A stretch of DNA of 64,000 bases from Marasmius tenuissimus (taxonomy: Eukaryota; Basidiomycota; Agaricomycetes; Agaricales; Marasmiaceae), in NCBI GenBank assembly GCA_029532415.1, contig JAQOTA010000026.1, positions 62,001 to 126,000 on the forward strand. Direction: 5' to 3'. Positions 48,644 to 61,628 of the stretch are shown piece after piece (within the stretch, counting starts at the first letter, position 1; every line of letters begins with the position of its first letter). The notes under the pieces are model-generated. The model had not been told where the DNA came from. It saw nothing but the letters and a program-made list of their open reading frames with translations, and ran no database searches. Position numbers and translations under genes: made by a program.

Positions 48644-51510
48644 ATGCCTTGGCTCAAAGGAGACAAGCTGGCTCTGCTCACCGGTATTTCCTTTTCACCA
48701 CTGTTCGGGTACACTGTGTCAGGAATCTGATTCCTCAGGGCTCGAGGAACTATTCCACAAGGCACCAGGCTCCATGTACAAACAGGCGACTGCGGCCATG
48801 ATAGCAAAATATGGATATGACCCTCCCGAAGCGGCTCCAGTGGAGGGAAAGGATTACTCGGTCTGCGATATCAACACATATGAGGGGGAGGATAGGATTA
48901 AGGAGGAGACAGCACGCAAAGAATACAGGCAGAAGCTCCACAAAGTATGGGTTTTTTTGCGCTTACCTCCCGTTTGGTGCTAACCTGTCCCTGCCAGCAA
49001 ATCACGAACTGGGCTCAGTACCACTTCAGGCGCAAGAAGGTCAACATGGATGGCATAACAGAGGTGTTTTTGGAAGTCTTGGATGTAAGGAAGCCTCAGG
49101 AACGTCAGTACTATATGAAGCACCACTACCACGACTGATTCAAGGCCAACTTCGACAAACATTGGAACACTTTGTTGGCGCTCAACGCATGTGACCTGGA
49201 TGATAGAATCAAGGAGCTGAATTGCTACTGTGAGGCCAGATGGAACGAGGAGAGTGAAGATTTTAAGGAGCAGCTTCGAGAGGAACTTGAGCACAAGCAT
49301 GAGCTTGACCTGGCAGACCATAGAGATCGTGGGAGTTGGACAGGAGATGCAGAGTCGTACGCCAGGTAATCATTTCTCTGCCCTCTAGAGTCTAGTTCAG
49401 TACCCTGACATTCTCCAAACAGAATGTGGAGACGTGCGCAGCATATCCTACCTCCGCTTGTCGTCAGTATTGCAAAGCTCTTTGGCGTTGGAGCTTCATT
49501 CTTCTTGTGGGGCCCTCGAGCTGACGGTGCGATAAGCGTTGACAGGTGAGATCGCTTGTGTTACCATACCTAGGCGCACGAAAGGCTGAATCAGGAACCC
49601 TGAATAGTATCAGTTGTCAAGTACCCGGTGCGAACACAAGAAAGGACTTATCGGAGTTTCATCCTGTCGCATATGCTGCGATGCACAAGTTATGCCAGGA
49701 CTACGCCAACGCAGTATTCCGTGAGCTTTTATGATTCTCTAGTCTCTGAAGTACCTTATTCTGACACTGCGATCCATCAGCACCATCGCTTTGCCAGTCA
49801 AGAATTGTTGAAGGAGGTGTCGGGGATATGGAACCAGCTCAAGACCTTGACAGTCACGCGGGCCAGTTGTTTTGTTCGGCTCCGAACGGCCAGCCCGCCG
49901 TCATCGGTGCCAACTTTGACACTGCCACACCCTCACACAGCTCTTCCACTACAGTGACGAACTCAAACTCTCCGACAAAGTCAGAATAACAGTTTCACGG
50001 GTTCCAATCTATCTTTTCTAGCAAATGCTGCCAGCTTGGACTCTCCGCCTCCGCCTGTCTCATTTCCAGCCAGCACTTCTGGTGGATCAGTAAATCCCTC
50101 CATGCAAGGTACCTCTAGTTCTGCGACAAAGCCACCTCTTCCAGCGGAATCCAACCTCCCTCGCCCAGGAAATGTCGCTAGCTTGGATCCCCCACCTCAG
50201 CCTATCTCATTTCCAGCTAATGCTTCTGGTGGATCAGCATCTCTTCCTATGCAAGGCACCTCCAGCTCGGCGGCCTTCTACAACAACTCCGGTCTGACCT
50301 TATCCAATACTGGTGATGACGTGTGGCAGTCATGGTCGAAGACTTTACCACCTAATCAGCTTGCTGATATTGATATGATGAACCAACATATGAATCCAGG
50401 TATATTCATATCCAGTCTCGAGTTGGCACGAGCTAATACCATCCTCCAGACCTTTATCACATTATGAATGGACCGGGGAATATGGGAGACTTGTCAGTGT
50501 CAGGGAACTTCACTTCTCCGGGAACCAACAACGGGTTCAGTAAGTCGCCATCATATTCAAGTACTGGATATAGTTTGATCTTTTTTCATCGCAGCAGCCG
50601 GTGGTACAAACACGATGGGCCCGGTATGGACAAATCAAAATGGCCTACCCGGGCCAACCGTCCTCCCATCTGGTCAACATGCATCTGAAACGAGTATCGG
50701 GACAGCAACGGCTGATGGATCTGCTGTCAACCTGCAAAGTATGTTCTCTCTCTACTGGCCTGTTACATGCACTGACATTGTTCAATATTCTTTGCAGTAG
50801 GCTTTCATGACCAATTTCACGCAAGCTTTATCGGCGATACGGCAGGGATCAAGGTTCTGGGAAGCTCAAAAACCGATGCTCCAGCGGACCCTGCAGCTGA
50901 ATGTGCGTTTTCGTTTCTTACCTCAGGGTCACGCGTTGACATGTACGAATTTGTAGATAACCCAACACCGGTAGAGCAAGTTCTGCCTGGGGGGGGTGAT
51001 CCTGTGGGAGAGTTATCATTGCCAAGTTCTACAGATGGAGGTGTGTGGATCATATATCCCGTCATTGTTGCCCTGGGGTTGATATAAATTTGCAGGCAAC
51101 TCGTCAACCAATGAGTGAGAGACCCTTAGTGATCTCCCGAATCAAGTCGAGCCGGTCGTTGAGAAGCCTGTTGCCGATAGCACAGAAAATTCTCCGACTC
51201 CGAAACGCAAGGCCCCAGAACAAAGTGCTTCTGCCCCCCACACGTCTAAACGCAGAAAGACAGCAAACCATTCTGATGGGCCCCCAGTCGAAGTCCCAAA
51301 GGAGGTTGATGACGGGGCCATTGCGAATAGGCGAGGACGTCGCACGATGCGGGTCCCTACACACTTGCTGGGCGGAGGGAAAGGCTCCTACATTGTTACT
51401 CCCGATTCTCCTGATGCATCAATGGAGGATACGAACGATGAGCCAGTCGGGGGAAAGGGTAGGAAGAAGGGTGGTACCCAAAGGAAGTTGGCGGTGAAGA
51501 AGAGTAAGTA
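48644..51510 (+). pseudogene. Hypothetical multi-exon gene with one in-frame TGA
   Basis: I do not recognise a named domain; similar architecture seems common in agaricomycete accessory regions (from memory, not checked). Starts MPWLKGDKLALLTG, intron to LEELFHKAPGSMYKQATAAM, then EEDRIK-type charged helices, a GTATGG...CCAG intron, and ITNWAQYHFRRKKVN with MKHHYHD-stop-FKANFDKHWNTLL. The stop TGA (49136-49138) interrupts an otherwise continuous frame that resumes at once; CGA is a plausible ancestor. Later exons encode MWRRAQHILPPLVVSIAKLFGVG, DLSEFHPVAYAAMHKL, a Pro/Ser region with two tandem copies of ASLD(S/P)PPPP(V/I)SFPA, and a basic end with KRRKTA and GGKGRKKGG. Exon borders in the 3' half are not resolved. 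It may be a recent pseudogene or the stop may be a sequence error. Confidence 0.5.
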
Positions 51511-53479
51511 GTCTATATGTTAGTCGAGAAATGGTCTTCGCCTGTCAAAAGGACAGCTTTGTAGTAGACCTTCAGAATTTCGGGTTGGAGAAGGTTGATT
51601 GGTGAACTGTTGATACTGTTAAGTCTTGTTCACTAGTCAGGTCACCTGCTATGTATCATACAAGTCAAATAACCAACGTGCCGAAAGATGATCTCACCAA
51701 CTTCGCTGAGAAGAGTACTTATGAGCAGGCGACATGGGGAATTTTAATCTCACCATGCAAGTAAGTAGGGCGCAGACGCTAAAGCTCAATTCTTGACATA
51801 ACTCAATAGAGGAATCATTTTAATACTGCACAACTGGTGGGTAGGGATGCTGACGATGAGCCAAAGTATTAGAATTCCTTGACTCACCGAGGCTCACACC
51901 GACAAAGGTGTTGAATTTGTACAAGTCCGAATTCACGCCAGATTGTAATCCTCCCGGAACGTCCTGTTCTCTTGGGGGGAGACACCCAACTGAATCGGAA
52001 GCATTGTATAGTAGCTGGCCAGGCCCGCCGCCCAATAATAATGGGACCAATGGGCTGCAATTCCACTGCCTAATAATAATGGGCCTCTCTCGGGAATTGC
52101 CGCTCATATATTCCATCTAAATTTTGGGATGCAATTACCACTTGAAACGGAACGTGGAGGTAAAGAGGAAAAATATGAGTACTCAATGAAGGGTACACTG
52201 TTGGATGCGCAGGGTCTTGACCTTTCGAATTGACAGCTGCCGGAGCAAAAAAATCAACATGAATATTAGACACGCACGACCGCAGTGAGAGCTTAATTTT
52301 AGAAACGTGTCATCATCTCAATATGCAACCTTTTCATCCAATAATTATTGGGTAATTGATGCTGCTGCGACGATACAATATGGAAAGCCTAGTTATAAAC
52401 CTAGGGTTTAGCACAACATAAACACCCCCTCCCTCCCGTCGAGAGAAAATAGACGAGACTCTTGGCTCATAGTATACTCGGCAGTGAGTAGTATCAAGAG
52501 TAGGATATTAATGCTATGCAGCCGCACAGATATGAGAGATCCCAGGCCACCTATTTATTGGGGATCAGTGAGACGACTGTGTGGTGAGGAACCATAATAA
52601 TGAGGAGGGGTAGTTTCCCTGCCCATGATAATAGAAGGGCTACACGATCTGTTGCCAGCTTTGAAAGGAGAGATCCTGATGAAAGTAATGACACGTGTGT
52701 GGCGAGTCGTGACTGAAACCAACGCGTGGTGTCACAGCATCACGTTACCCTTGTTCCCGCCTTCCCGATTACCGCCATCCTGCTATCCCGTCGTTTTTGT
52801 TTCCTCCGATTGAGCAGTGAATTCTAATTCCCCGTCCGCTGCATTTTCATTACTTCTCCTGCGTATTTTAATCTCTCATCAGATTTTCAGTGGCTGATTG
52901 TCCCTACAGAATTAGAATACCATATGCTATACCCTACTACCAACGGGATGTGGATACTTCTAATGCTCAACCAGGCAATTTTAATTCCCCATTCCCACAG
53001 AAGGTGTGATTGTTGTTCCTCATTGAATTCTAATCCTTCGTCGTCTTTTTGGCCCCAGTTGTCGGTACATAATTAGAATACCTGCACCTTTTGATATGCC
53101 CCCACTGGCTAGCGTACATATCAGCTTTTGGCTATCCACAGACCCGTTCTGCTGCTTTTGAACCGCTTCTGCTTCCACTAGTTTATGCCTGGTTTCGAGA
53201 GGTATCATTGCAGCTTGATTGTAGGCTGCAGCAATAATCAGGGCATAGGAGGGACCGTCATGAGCGGGACCCCAGCGCACCCAGAAGCAGCAAAAGGGAG
53301 GATTTTTATTCCACTGGGAATTAGAATGTCACACCCTGCAGGATTAGTAGCCTATACCCCCTTTTCCATTGAATTTGCTTGCTAGAAGAGGTGGGCCAAT
53401 TATTAGAATATGTGTGCCCTGCGGGACTGGTTATACTTTTAATTATCTTACATGGTCTCCTCATTGTACAATCTGACAG
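51511..53479. other. Repeat-rich region with recurrent TTCTAATT words
   Basis: No gene. From about 52830, GAATTCTAATTCC, GAATTAGAATACC and close variants recur at irregular 30-250 bp intervals up to about 53450, on both strands. AATAATAATGGGxC occurs twice at about 52030-52083. A 14-bp palindrome (CCAATAATTATTGG) is at 52338-52351. Confidence 0.4.
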
Positions 53480-55260
53480 CACTCCTTCCATTTCCGAGCT
53501 GTTCGGACTACAGCCTCTAGCTGCCGCATTTCACCTTCGACGCTTCCTCCTCCCACTTTCCATGAGCGAGGAGATCTCATCAGATGTCTACTTTGACCTG
53601 ATCAATCATGTCAGGCTCTCCATACAACACCTCCATTCCACAAAACCACCTCCCTGTTTTGGCCGTATGAATCCAGACGGCCCTGGATCTCCCGAGTTTT
53701 CTCCCCCATATACATGCATCAAAGGATCTCTTGCAGAGGGCAGCACAGAGGACCTCATTACACAAATGCACTTGATAGAAATTCTCTCCCTCAAAAATGC
53801 CACCATTTCATGGAAGGTGTTTTTGATCCTACATTCCCTTCCAAATCTACTGTCAACCCTCACAACCCTGGTCCTCCGCAACCCTCGGTTCACGCAACAG
53901 TCTTCTCATGAGCTTTTATTGTAACTAAACAACCATACCAGTCTGATCTTCGTTCCTGTCAACAGGACTGGAGGCTATGAGGGAACAGCGTTCTCAGCAA
54001 GGCTCGCCCGCACGATTGCCCACAATCGCCAGAAGTGGAGGAAAGATGCCCTCCAACATCGGTTGTTACATTACCAGGTTGGACTACAACTACAACAGGA
54101 TTCCAAAGGAGTATGGGAACGCCTCACTGGGTTACAAGTATTCATGTCTCATAGGGATGAAATATGCCTGTCGCGTGATGTCATTGTCGTGGCCATGGTA
54201 TATATTCCCCATTATGGGAAGATTGTTCCTACTCTTTTGGCAAAGGGTTTAACGAACGGGGTGGGGAATTTCATGGCCACCTTGCTTCAGTGGTCCTGGA
54301 ACAACCGGTGCCAGGAAGTTTGCAATATGAAGATAAGGGCTGGGCCATCAAAGGGGTCCGAGTGGGTCCCCCTTGAATTTGATACTTTCCCGGAGGTTGC
54401 ACCAGGCTGCTACCAGGTCCATATTCATGTCAAGGAGGACAACCAATATGTTTTCAAGAAGCTCATGATCAATTTCATTCCTACCTATTGGTTTCAATTT
54501 TCTCTCCAGGGTCCAGAAGGCCGGCACTGTGGGAAGTTTACCTTTGCCCGCCCAGGTGCTTGAAATGACCAACTGATGAGGTTCACAATGACCCTATTCC
54601 CCTTCACTGACAACCTTCGGCTGACACATGAATGGTCCATGCCAAATACTGGCGATACCTCAGGATCACAGGATGAAACAGACCAAGGACACGTCGGTAC
54701 TGTCCAGAGCGAGGTTGATCGTTTTGATGAATATTGGCAATCGAGAGAGCAGGAGGAAAAGCCACAGGATGACTCTTCAGGAGTGGGACGAGTCTCTTGT
54801 GACTTGGACTCTGGTGACTCACGTGAATTCATCTCGTCTACCACCTATCGTTTCCACTTTTCCTTGCGTGGCCCAGAAACTCGCCACCATGGAAGTTTCA
54901 TCTTCTCTCATGAAACCGCTCCACATGCCGGCCTGAAGGTCCTTGAAATGGAGCTATCCCCCCTCACCCACTCACTTCAGTTGGATCGTCATTGGCTTGA
55001 CCCAAATACCTCAGTAGCAAAGCAAGACACGGTCCAGGCACATAATGTTGATTCGAGCGAGATCAACGGTGTTGTCAAACATTCAGGATCAGGAGAGCAG
55101 GAGACGGAGCCACAAGACTCAGAAGTTTTATTGGGGAAGTCAGGGAGCTGGCAGACAACTTATCAGACAAATCATTAGGCCGTCAGGAGGAGGATGCTCC
55201 AGTCCCACCAGTCCCTTCACCCGACGAATCCAGGTGTCGCTCTGAGCACCACTTGACAAA
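53480..55260 (+). pseudogene. Truncated, frameshifted third copy (C) of the giant membrane protein
   Basis: Homologous to the C-terminal half of copies A and B: ISELFGLQPLAA, VYFDLINHVRLSIQHLHSTKPPPCFGRM, SPEFSPPY, then a stop after SSHELLL at about 53924; a shifted frame continues as MLHYQVGLQLQQD... (54063), VAPGCYQVHIHVKED and YWFQFSLQGPEGRH, then another break at 54563, and YRFHFSLRGPETRH...MELSPLTHSLQLDRHWLDP. The membrane-spanning N-terminal half is missing. Orientation is opposite to copy B; together with 56220-57243 it forms an inverted duplicate of 37.6-41.4 kb. CpG sites of the source are largely TpG or CpA here. Confidence 0.85.
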
Positions 55261-56219
55261 CTAACATTGCCTAGGTAAGTACCACGTTGCTTCCATTCAG
55301 TTTCCACAGCTCATGACTTTCATATAGTTCTCTGGTGCCTGCCTCTCAAGACTTTAGTATCTTAAAGTCACATAGTTGCATCTTAAACCTCATGATACTG
55401 TTTCTTTATTTTTGTTCACTAAGGCTCCTTGAATCTTGCTATTGCCTTGCTATATGGTTTTGTACTCTCGCGATTTCATTTTCTTGATTACAACTCGCCA
55501 TCGATTGCAGAAGCTCAAGCCCCCAAACACTAGGGCACCTTAAACATAGTGGTGTGCCTTTGATTTTCCTTGTTGTACTTGTACTCCCACCTTCTTGCTA
55601 TCACATTGCTGTATTGACTTGCTCTCTTCACTCCCTTGACCTGATCTTGCTATGTACTGTATGCATATTTAAAATTCTATTATCCCGATTTCCGTTTGCT
55701 CCTATAACTTATCACCCGTCTTCCCATGATGTCCGTATGTGTCAGTTGTGAGGAAAATCTAGGACTGCATCTGAACGTTCAACTTCACCAAATCACATCT
55801 CGATTGTGGCAACACCTTAGTTGTGTTGACTCATCTTCTCATTGACATTTGCATCAAGCTGATTGAGGAGTGCGAGGCCATATCTCAACTTCATAATCCA
55901 GACATGGTGGGCAACATCGCGCCTCTCTTGAGATGGTAAGAAATGAAACAACGAATTGGGAGTTCGACCTTGAAACGCTGGTGCCCATATTGTTTGGACC
56001 TAAAATTCAAACTTAACACATGGTTACTATTGTTGTTTTTCATTCACAGGTCATTTTCAAGTGCTAAGATTCAAGTGCTAAGAAATACAAAAACATGCAA
56101 TGATAGATGAGTGAGACGCATAATTACTCATGTGTGAGCATAGGTTGGCATGAAAGCATATGTCATAAGTATGTAGAATGCAAAGGGGTCATAACAGTCA
56201 TCAATTGGGAGGGAAAAGG
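55261..56219. other. Duplicated intergenic segment
   Basis: Reverse-complement copy of 38630-39424. Contains a conserved splice donor (CTAGGTAAGTACCACG near 55272) and long stretches nearly identical to the source except at CpG sites. Around 55910-56090 further blocks match 38750-38900. Confidence 0.7.
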
Positions 56220-57243
56220 TCAGAAATAGTAAGCTTGCCACCTCTGCATGTCCTGGCCCGGCCCTTCAGAGTTCGTAGTTTCCATTCCGACAGCCTTCAT
56301 ATTCTCAATCGAGAAGTCGGGATGAAACCCAGCAAACGATCTCAAACAACGCTGCCTCCTTTTCCTTCCCAAGACTTCTGCAAGCTGCGCCTTCCATGGG
56401 CCTAAGCTCATAACAGGTGCAACCATGTCCCCGGAAGAGCAGCGAGGTGGAGGTGTGGGAGTGGATGCAGACATGGGTGGTGCAGAGGGCTTCATTGACG
56501 GTGCGACAAACCCAAATGGTCCAGGTAACCTCTCCAATTTGACATTCTCTGTCCTCTCCGCCACTCCCCGTTCCAAGATCCCCAAGTTCTCCTTTGCGGT
56601 ACTTTGGCAGAACAACGACCCAAGACGCTTCCACACTCCATCCCTGCTTTCTTGTTCCTGCCTCTTCAACTCCTTCAGATGTTGCTTCTCCCACATCTTG
56701 ATATCTTTCTCAAGATCTTTGAGAAGGCACGTTTTGAAGTTGACTATGTAAGCTGCTTATTCTTTGTCGAAGCGATGACGAGCCGGTGCAGCCAAGGATA
56801 GCTGCGCAGAACTCGTGCCTGTGTGGGTCCCGTTCATCCGTGTCGTCAACAGACTTTGCTTCAGGATCATCGAACTTGAATTCCTTTATGGGAGCACCCC
56901 ATTGATTGTTAGACAGCCCATTATCATTCCCAAATCCATGTCCAGCTCAGTAACTCAGAAGCTCAACATGCCAGCGCAAGAATGTATGTCTCTTCTTATC
57001 CCCCTCTCCCTCCCCTTCCTCTTCCTCCGACTCCTGCTTCAATTGTTGTTCCTTGGAGAGCTCCCTCCATAACACGATGTGCTGCTCAAGCAATGCAACA
57101 AGATCTGTAATCGCCGAAGGGGGAGGTATGGTGTGTGAGTCGAGGTAGGATTGCGGACTAGTCGGGATATGTCTACATGTGAGGGGAGACGTCAAGGGGG
57201 AGGTTGGTTTGGGGAGAGGAGGCGGATGGATTCTGAGGGCCAT
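56220..57243 (-). pseudogene. Degraded duplicate of the RRSRSFAGFRP gene
   Basis: The N-terminal part (SAITDLVALLEQHIVLWREL, HTFLRWH) and C-terminal part (LKELKRQEQESRDGVWKRLGSLF, LPGPFGFVAPS, RSFAGFHPDFSIENMKAVGMET, RWQAYYF) match 37598-38629, but they are in different frames and separated by a region without an open frame. Substitutions are typically R to Q/W/C/H, as expected from C-to-T changes at CGN codons; the RRSRSFAGFRP core has become RCLRSFAGFHP. Confidence 0.88.
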
Positions 57244-59737
57244 TGGGGCAGTTGGACAGGTTTTGTTTGGAGGGAGGGCCCTGCCCTATTTATGGCGAAT
57301 TTGTGAGCTCAAAGTGTTGTGCTATTGATGGTCGTGTTTGGAGGTATTGGGCATATAGAAGTCATCGTCAAAGCGTCATGGAGGGGATCCGTTTTTGGTG
57401 GCGTTAGTAGTAGCTTGAACTAACAATCGGGATGACATCGGCCGACAGGCGTATTGGAGGCCATTGACAAACCTCGGCTGCAGTTCAAAGATCTGGTTGG
57501 GCCGGGCTCGACCTCTCAATTTGACTGCCACGACTGCATAGACTTCGATTCACATCCTGTTGTTCCCCCTCCTTGCTTCTGTGCAGGGTTTGGTCTATTC
57601 ACTGTCTCTTGTGAGTGACCATCACGAGTTTGAGCATCCAACAGACATATCTAGCTGCAGGCCTTTGGTTGAGTTAGTGAAATTGGTGGGGACCATTGAA
57701 ACAGATATATGCTCACCTTGACCAAACTCTTGATACAGCTGACCACAACGACCGCGCAAACTTCAAATCACGTCCCACTGCAACCACATTTGACCGTGTT
57801 CCTCTTCCTCCATGAGCATGAGCAGGTGACTGTCAGTTTTTTCCAAGTCTTTTCAAACCGGTAATTACAAAATTCTCAGTTAGGAACTTTGGATTATTTC
57901 ATCGAGTAGTACATGTGCTCACCAAACTCAAAAATCTGGGCTTTTGGCTTGAGTAGGTGGCATGTAATTGTATTGTATTGCACCGACCTGTGCTCTCAAG
58001 TCGAATGCTCTTGTTAGAACGTTTGGATGATGAATGTCAAGTTTTGCTTGTCAAATTGCTGTCAAAGTCAGACAGATGTAGGCCAGAGTATATCCTGATC
58101 ATGACCGCAAGCTCAGCGAGGTGACATTCAGTCCTCCTCTATAATTCGCATCTGAGCAACGCCTTCCAAAATTACATTCAACCTGAAGAGTTGGTAGTGG
58201 CGCAACGGGGGATAGGAGGGAAAGGTACCGTGGGTCGTGAGCCTTATTATGAAAGTGGCTGATGCCTTCAGAGCGCGAAAAAATCTGCATAATTCGACAT
58301 TTTGGGTGAATAAACAAGATCTCAATCTAACGGTATCTCCCAAACGGTACTGCCCAAGGTGAGAAGCAACCCAAAGACTTTCTCGACCCGATCTCTTCTA
58401 ATAACCTTATCAGTCCGGTCATGCGTCTTTTGCGGTATGTTCACAGACACAATAGCTCACTGCATGCCTTGTCTGTCATCTGTGTAGAGTGGTTCTATGT
58501 TGTGAAGCCGCCCCAAAAATTAACAGAGGTGAGTTCTACTTCAGCTCCGTACTCTCGACAAGGTCGAGTCCATTTTTTGAATTGTGTAGCCATTGCATTT
58601 TAATTCCCTTCCATGCGTTGAGTTAAGTTGAGTGCTTCTTTTAATAACCCGCCCTCATAGCATTCTAATTACCTCCATTGCCAATCCCGAGCTAACTCTT
58701 TTTCAATCACGCAGCCATAGCATTTTAAGACCCTTCGGCGTTGAGTTAATTAGCGTCTCTCTTCTAATATTCCGCCCCTGTACTTTTCTAATGGCCTTCA
58801 CAGTTAATCCCAACCAATTCTTCGTGCTTTCAGGGCCAGTCTTGGGTCAGTCTCTCTATTCAATGTGTATGGACCACAAAGCTCGACTCCGAATCAGGCG
58901 ATGAATAAATCACATTCGGTGGGCTGTTCTGACCGATAGAATCACACACGCAGTAGGTTTGTAACACCCTGGTTTCCATGAGTCGACGGGAAACTTAAAT
59001 TAACCTTCAGAGCAGAGGATCGCTCGATTATCATCAACAATTGGCGCCACCACAGGCCTTCGAGGAGTTGCCTTGGGTTTCAATTCCTCTTGCAGTACCC
59101 AAGGAGCAACCTAAGTATTTGAGCTGCAGCTGCATCTCATTGCTCTAAGGAACAGCCCGTGAAATACACACCTGGGGGAGGGGGAGTTCTGACTTGCAAA
59201 TTTAACCTTTCTACTTGTTCCTAGTCCTTATTTTCTAGGCCGCCGTTGGCATGGGTGGATCATTCTAATTTCCCTCTATGAACCGCGGAATTTCAGTCCA
59301 GTTCCAATCCAGATCACGCCAATGCATGAACAAACTGTCCTGACTGATTGGATCGCACTCATTTCCCTTGATTCCCAAATAGTGAGTCCTTGTTGTGACA
59401 TGGAGCTGTGCATCCAGCAGAATTCTAATAACCTCAAGAATGACGTCAGAAGTTCCTGTAGTCCTTGGTCAATTGTGGGCTGTTTCCAGCAGGAGATCTC
59501 GGGCGAAACCAGGCCAAGTCTGTTTGATTCAATAGCCTTTGGAATACTGACATCCGTGGACACGGATTGACCGACAAAAAAGACGAGAGCGACAATAAAC
59601 ACTGGACTACATACGGCTACACAATTACGGGTCGTAGGCCTCATGGTGAGCAGTAAAGTATGTATACCATCAGTAAACGTTGAGTCCCGGTTGATTTACG
59701 AAGCAGGAAAGAGTACACACCTTTGAAAAAAGTTGAT
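57244..59737. other. Gene-poor stretch with repeats
   Basis: 57244-57480 still shows traces of the duplicated promoter of 37598-38629. From about 58590 to 58800 the words CATTTTAATTCCC, CATTCTAATTACC, CATTTTAAGACCC and TTCTAATATTCC recur every 40-70 bp. A 122-codon minus-strand ORF at 59276-59644 has one hydrophobic segment (SPVFIVALVFFVGQSV) and no recognised motif; it is weak. Confidence 0.35.
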
Positions 59738-60412
59738 CTACCAGAGAGGCGCCCATAGTTGTAGATTTGCATTGGATTCCTCGTCATCGGAGTCCTCCAG
59801 TGGTGGTGACCCAGGTGGAAGTGGTGAGAAAAGCGGTTGAAATTGGCAGCGCTGGCCTGAAGATGGAGGGGCTGGTACCAGGTAAGCAGGCAGAGGTGCA
59901 ACACGCTCAGGGCTTGGTGGTGGTACTGTCGGGTAATGCCTGTCGACGGAGATTTGCAAGGCATCAAATCCTCCAAAGGTACGATCACACCACCGGAGGA
60001 TTTGCTGCGATCCGAACAGTTTAGTGAGGATACACAGATACATATGGGTGTGGGCATTACCGTGATCACCTTGCTTTGCAGGTATCGAAGCCTTCGCCAA
60101 GGCCAGTTCATCCACTCTCGAGGAATGAACGTACGCAGCCATTTGTCGACAAAGTTGTCCATATACTGCCAAAAGCGAACGCCGGTCGGGTAGTTTAGGA
60201 AGCTTTCAATCCGAAATCTCAACTCCTCCGTTTGCTCTTCAAGGTATCGCTCCTGTTCCCTTGTCAGAGTGTCTGTGAACTCATGGATTTGGCTCTTTTC
60301 ATCAGTGGAAACTCCTCGATACTGGTCGCTTTAGGGTGTTTTGTAAGTCTCTGTTCGAGTTGTGGAAACAGAAAACTCACAGTTTGCGTGCAGAGGAATG
60401 AACAGTTTCCAT
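59738..60412 (-). CDS. Small hypothetical protein, three exons
   Basis: I do not recognise it. Reading METVHSSARKL, a GTGAGT...AAG intron, DQYRGVSTDEKSQIHEFTD with a charged helix (LTREQERYLEEQTEELRFRI), WQYMDNFVDKWLRTFIP and REWMNWPWRRLRYLQSK, a second intron ending TCGCAG, then QILRWCDRTFGGFDALQ and a Pro/Ser-rich tail (PTVPPPSPERVAPLPAY) to LQLWAPLW. Both introns keep the frame, which argues for a real gene of about 185 aa. It lies 270 bp downstream of another hypothetical gene on the same strand; the two might be one transcript. Confidence 0.5.
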
Positions 60413-60679
60413 TGAGGGGTTGCAAACTTTTGGGTCGTGGATGAGCGAAGACAAGATGCAGTTGGGCTGAGTCAGGCAGAGAACTCAATGAGGGAATGGG
60501 GGAGGTAAGTATTTGATTTGTGATTGGAACGCCACACCACTTAATTAGAGTTGCCTGCCGGCCAACACAAGGTGGGACTCGGGCCTATCGGTCAATTAAA
60601 GCATATTCGAAATTTTTCTCCCGACCAAAACAGGGAAACAGGGACTTTCAAGATGTACGTACAATGCAATTCTACGGCA

Positions 60680-61628
60680 TTAGACACCAGAAGCACAATG
60701 GCTGACTACAACGCAGTCTTGAAATCGACGAATAGAGTTGCTCTCGGGCATGTCTGATTCGGGGGACCATTTCTTGAGAATGAAGAACCGGTCCTGTCCA
60801 GCCCTGGTAACCGCAAGTTTGTGGGCCTCGGGTGTGATGCTACGAAGGAGGATCACAGCTAGCTCAGGATCGTAGCAGCCTACACTACGAAACTCTGAAG
60901 CATACAATGTGGACCTTCCAGCATCCTCATACTCGTCCTGGGTGTAAGGGTTTGCCAGCTTCTCAAGCATCCACCACTGTCCCTCGTTCTGGACAAAGGT
61001 CTGTTTGTATATCCCGATATCGTAGAGGCCCTGTCGAACCATCTACAGTATCTTTGTTATTCTAGGAATATTCTATGGGAGGATCGAGACTTACCTTCTG
61101 CTGGAAGAGATATTTGTCGTCTCTGAGCCAATCTCCGGTCGAAGTGAGTCTCATTTCAGCAAATTCGTCAATTAACAACTGGTGGACAAAATTTATCCCG
61201 CGCACAGGGAGGTCATTCCAAGCATATGCTGCAAAGTCGGTAAAAAGCTTGAGCTTAAGCCATTCGCGATGCTCAAAGTCGAATGCGGGTAAGGGGACCT
61301 CTTTTAGGATCGGCTACGGTAGAGTTAAGAAACTCGGGAGTAGGCGACAAAAAAATCAGTTACTCACATCTGGAAAAGCTGGAAAAGGAGGTTCCCTAGC
61401 AGTTCCTTTGCGACGTATATACGCTCCCCACCCGGCATTGGTGCACGCATCCTCAACCAGCCTTCTTGTGATAGGGTCGGCATTGGTGAGGTACTCGAGG
61501 TGCGAGATCTCCTTATCTTCTGGTTGACGTTGCTGCAGTGGAAAGTCAATGAATTGTTCTGAGTGAGATTATAGAGGCCTTACCAGCGACATCGCGTCAG
61601 CAGTGGTAAAAAGCTCTGTGGAAGACAT
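60680..61628 (-). CDS. Hypothetical protein, four exons
   Basis: I do not recognise it. MSSTELFTTADAMSL, intron 61533-61583, QRQPEDKEISHLEYLTNADP, RRLVEDACTNAGWGAYIRRK, then after an intron PILKEVPLPAFDFEHREW, LFTDFAAYAWNDLPVRG, LTSTGDWLRDDKYLFQQK, another intron, then MVRQGLYDIGIYKQTFVQNEG, WWMLEKLANPYTQDEYEDAG, CYDPELAVILLRSITPEAHKL and FFILKKWSPESDMP. Three introns have good borders and preserve the frame, so the gene looks intact, about 260 aa. The last 25 residues to the stop at 60680 may be intronic read-through. Confidence 0.55.

Noticed and set aside
52338..52351. CCAATAATTATTGG palindrome
   Set aside because: Short and AT-rich; expected by chance at this scale.
52830..53450. Regularly recurring short words as a CRISPR-like array
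   Set aside because: Spacing is irregular, words are on both strands and degenerate, and the DNA is eukaryotic.
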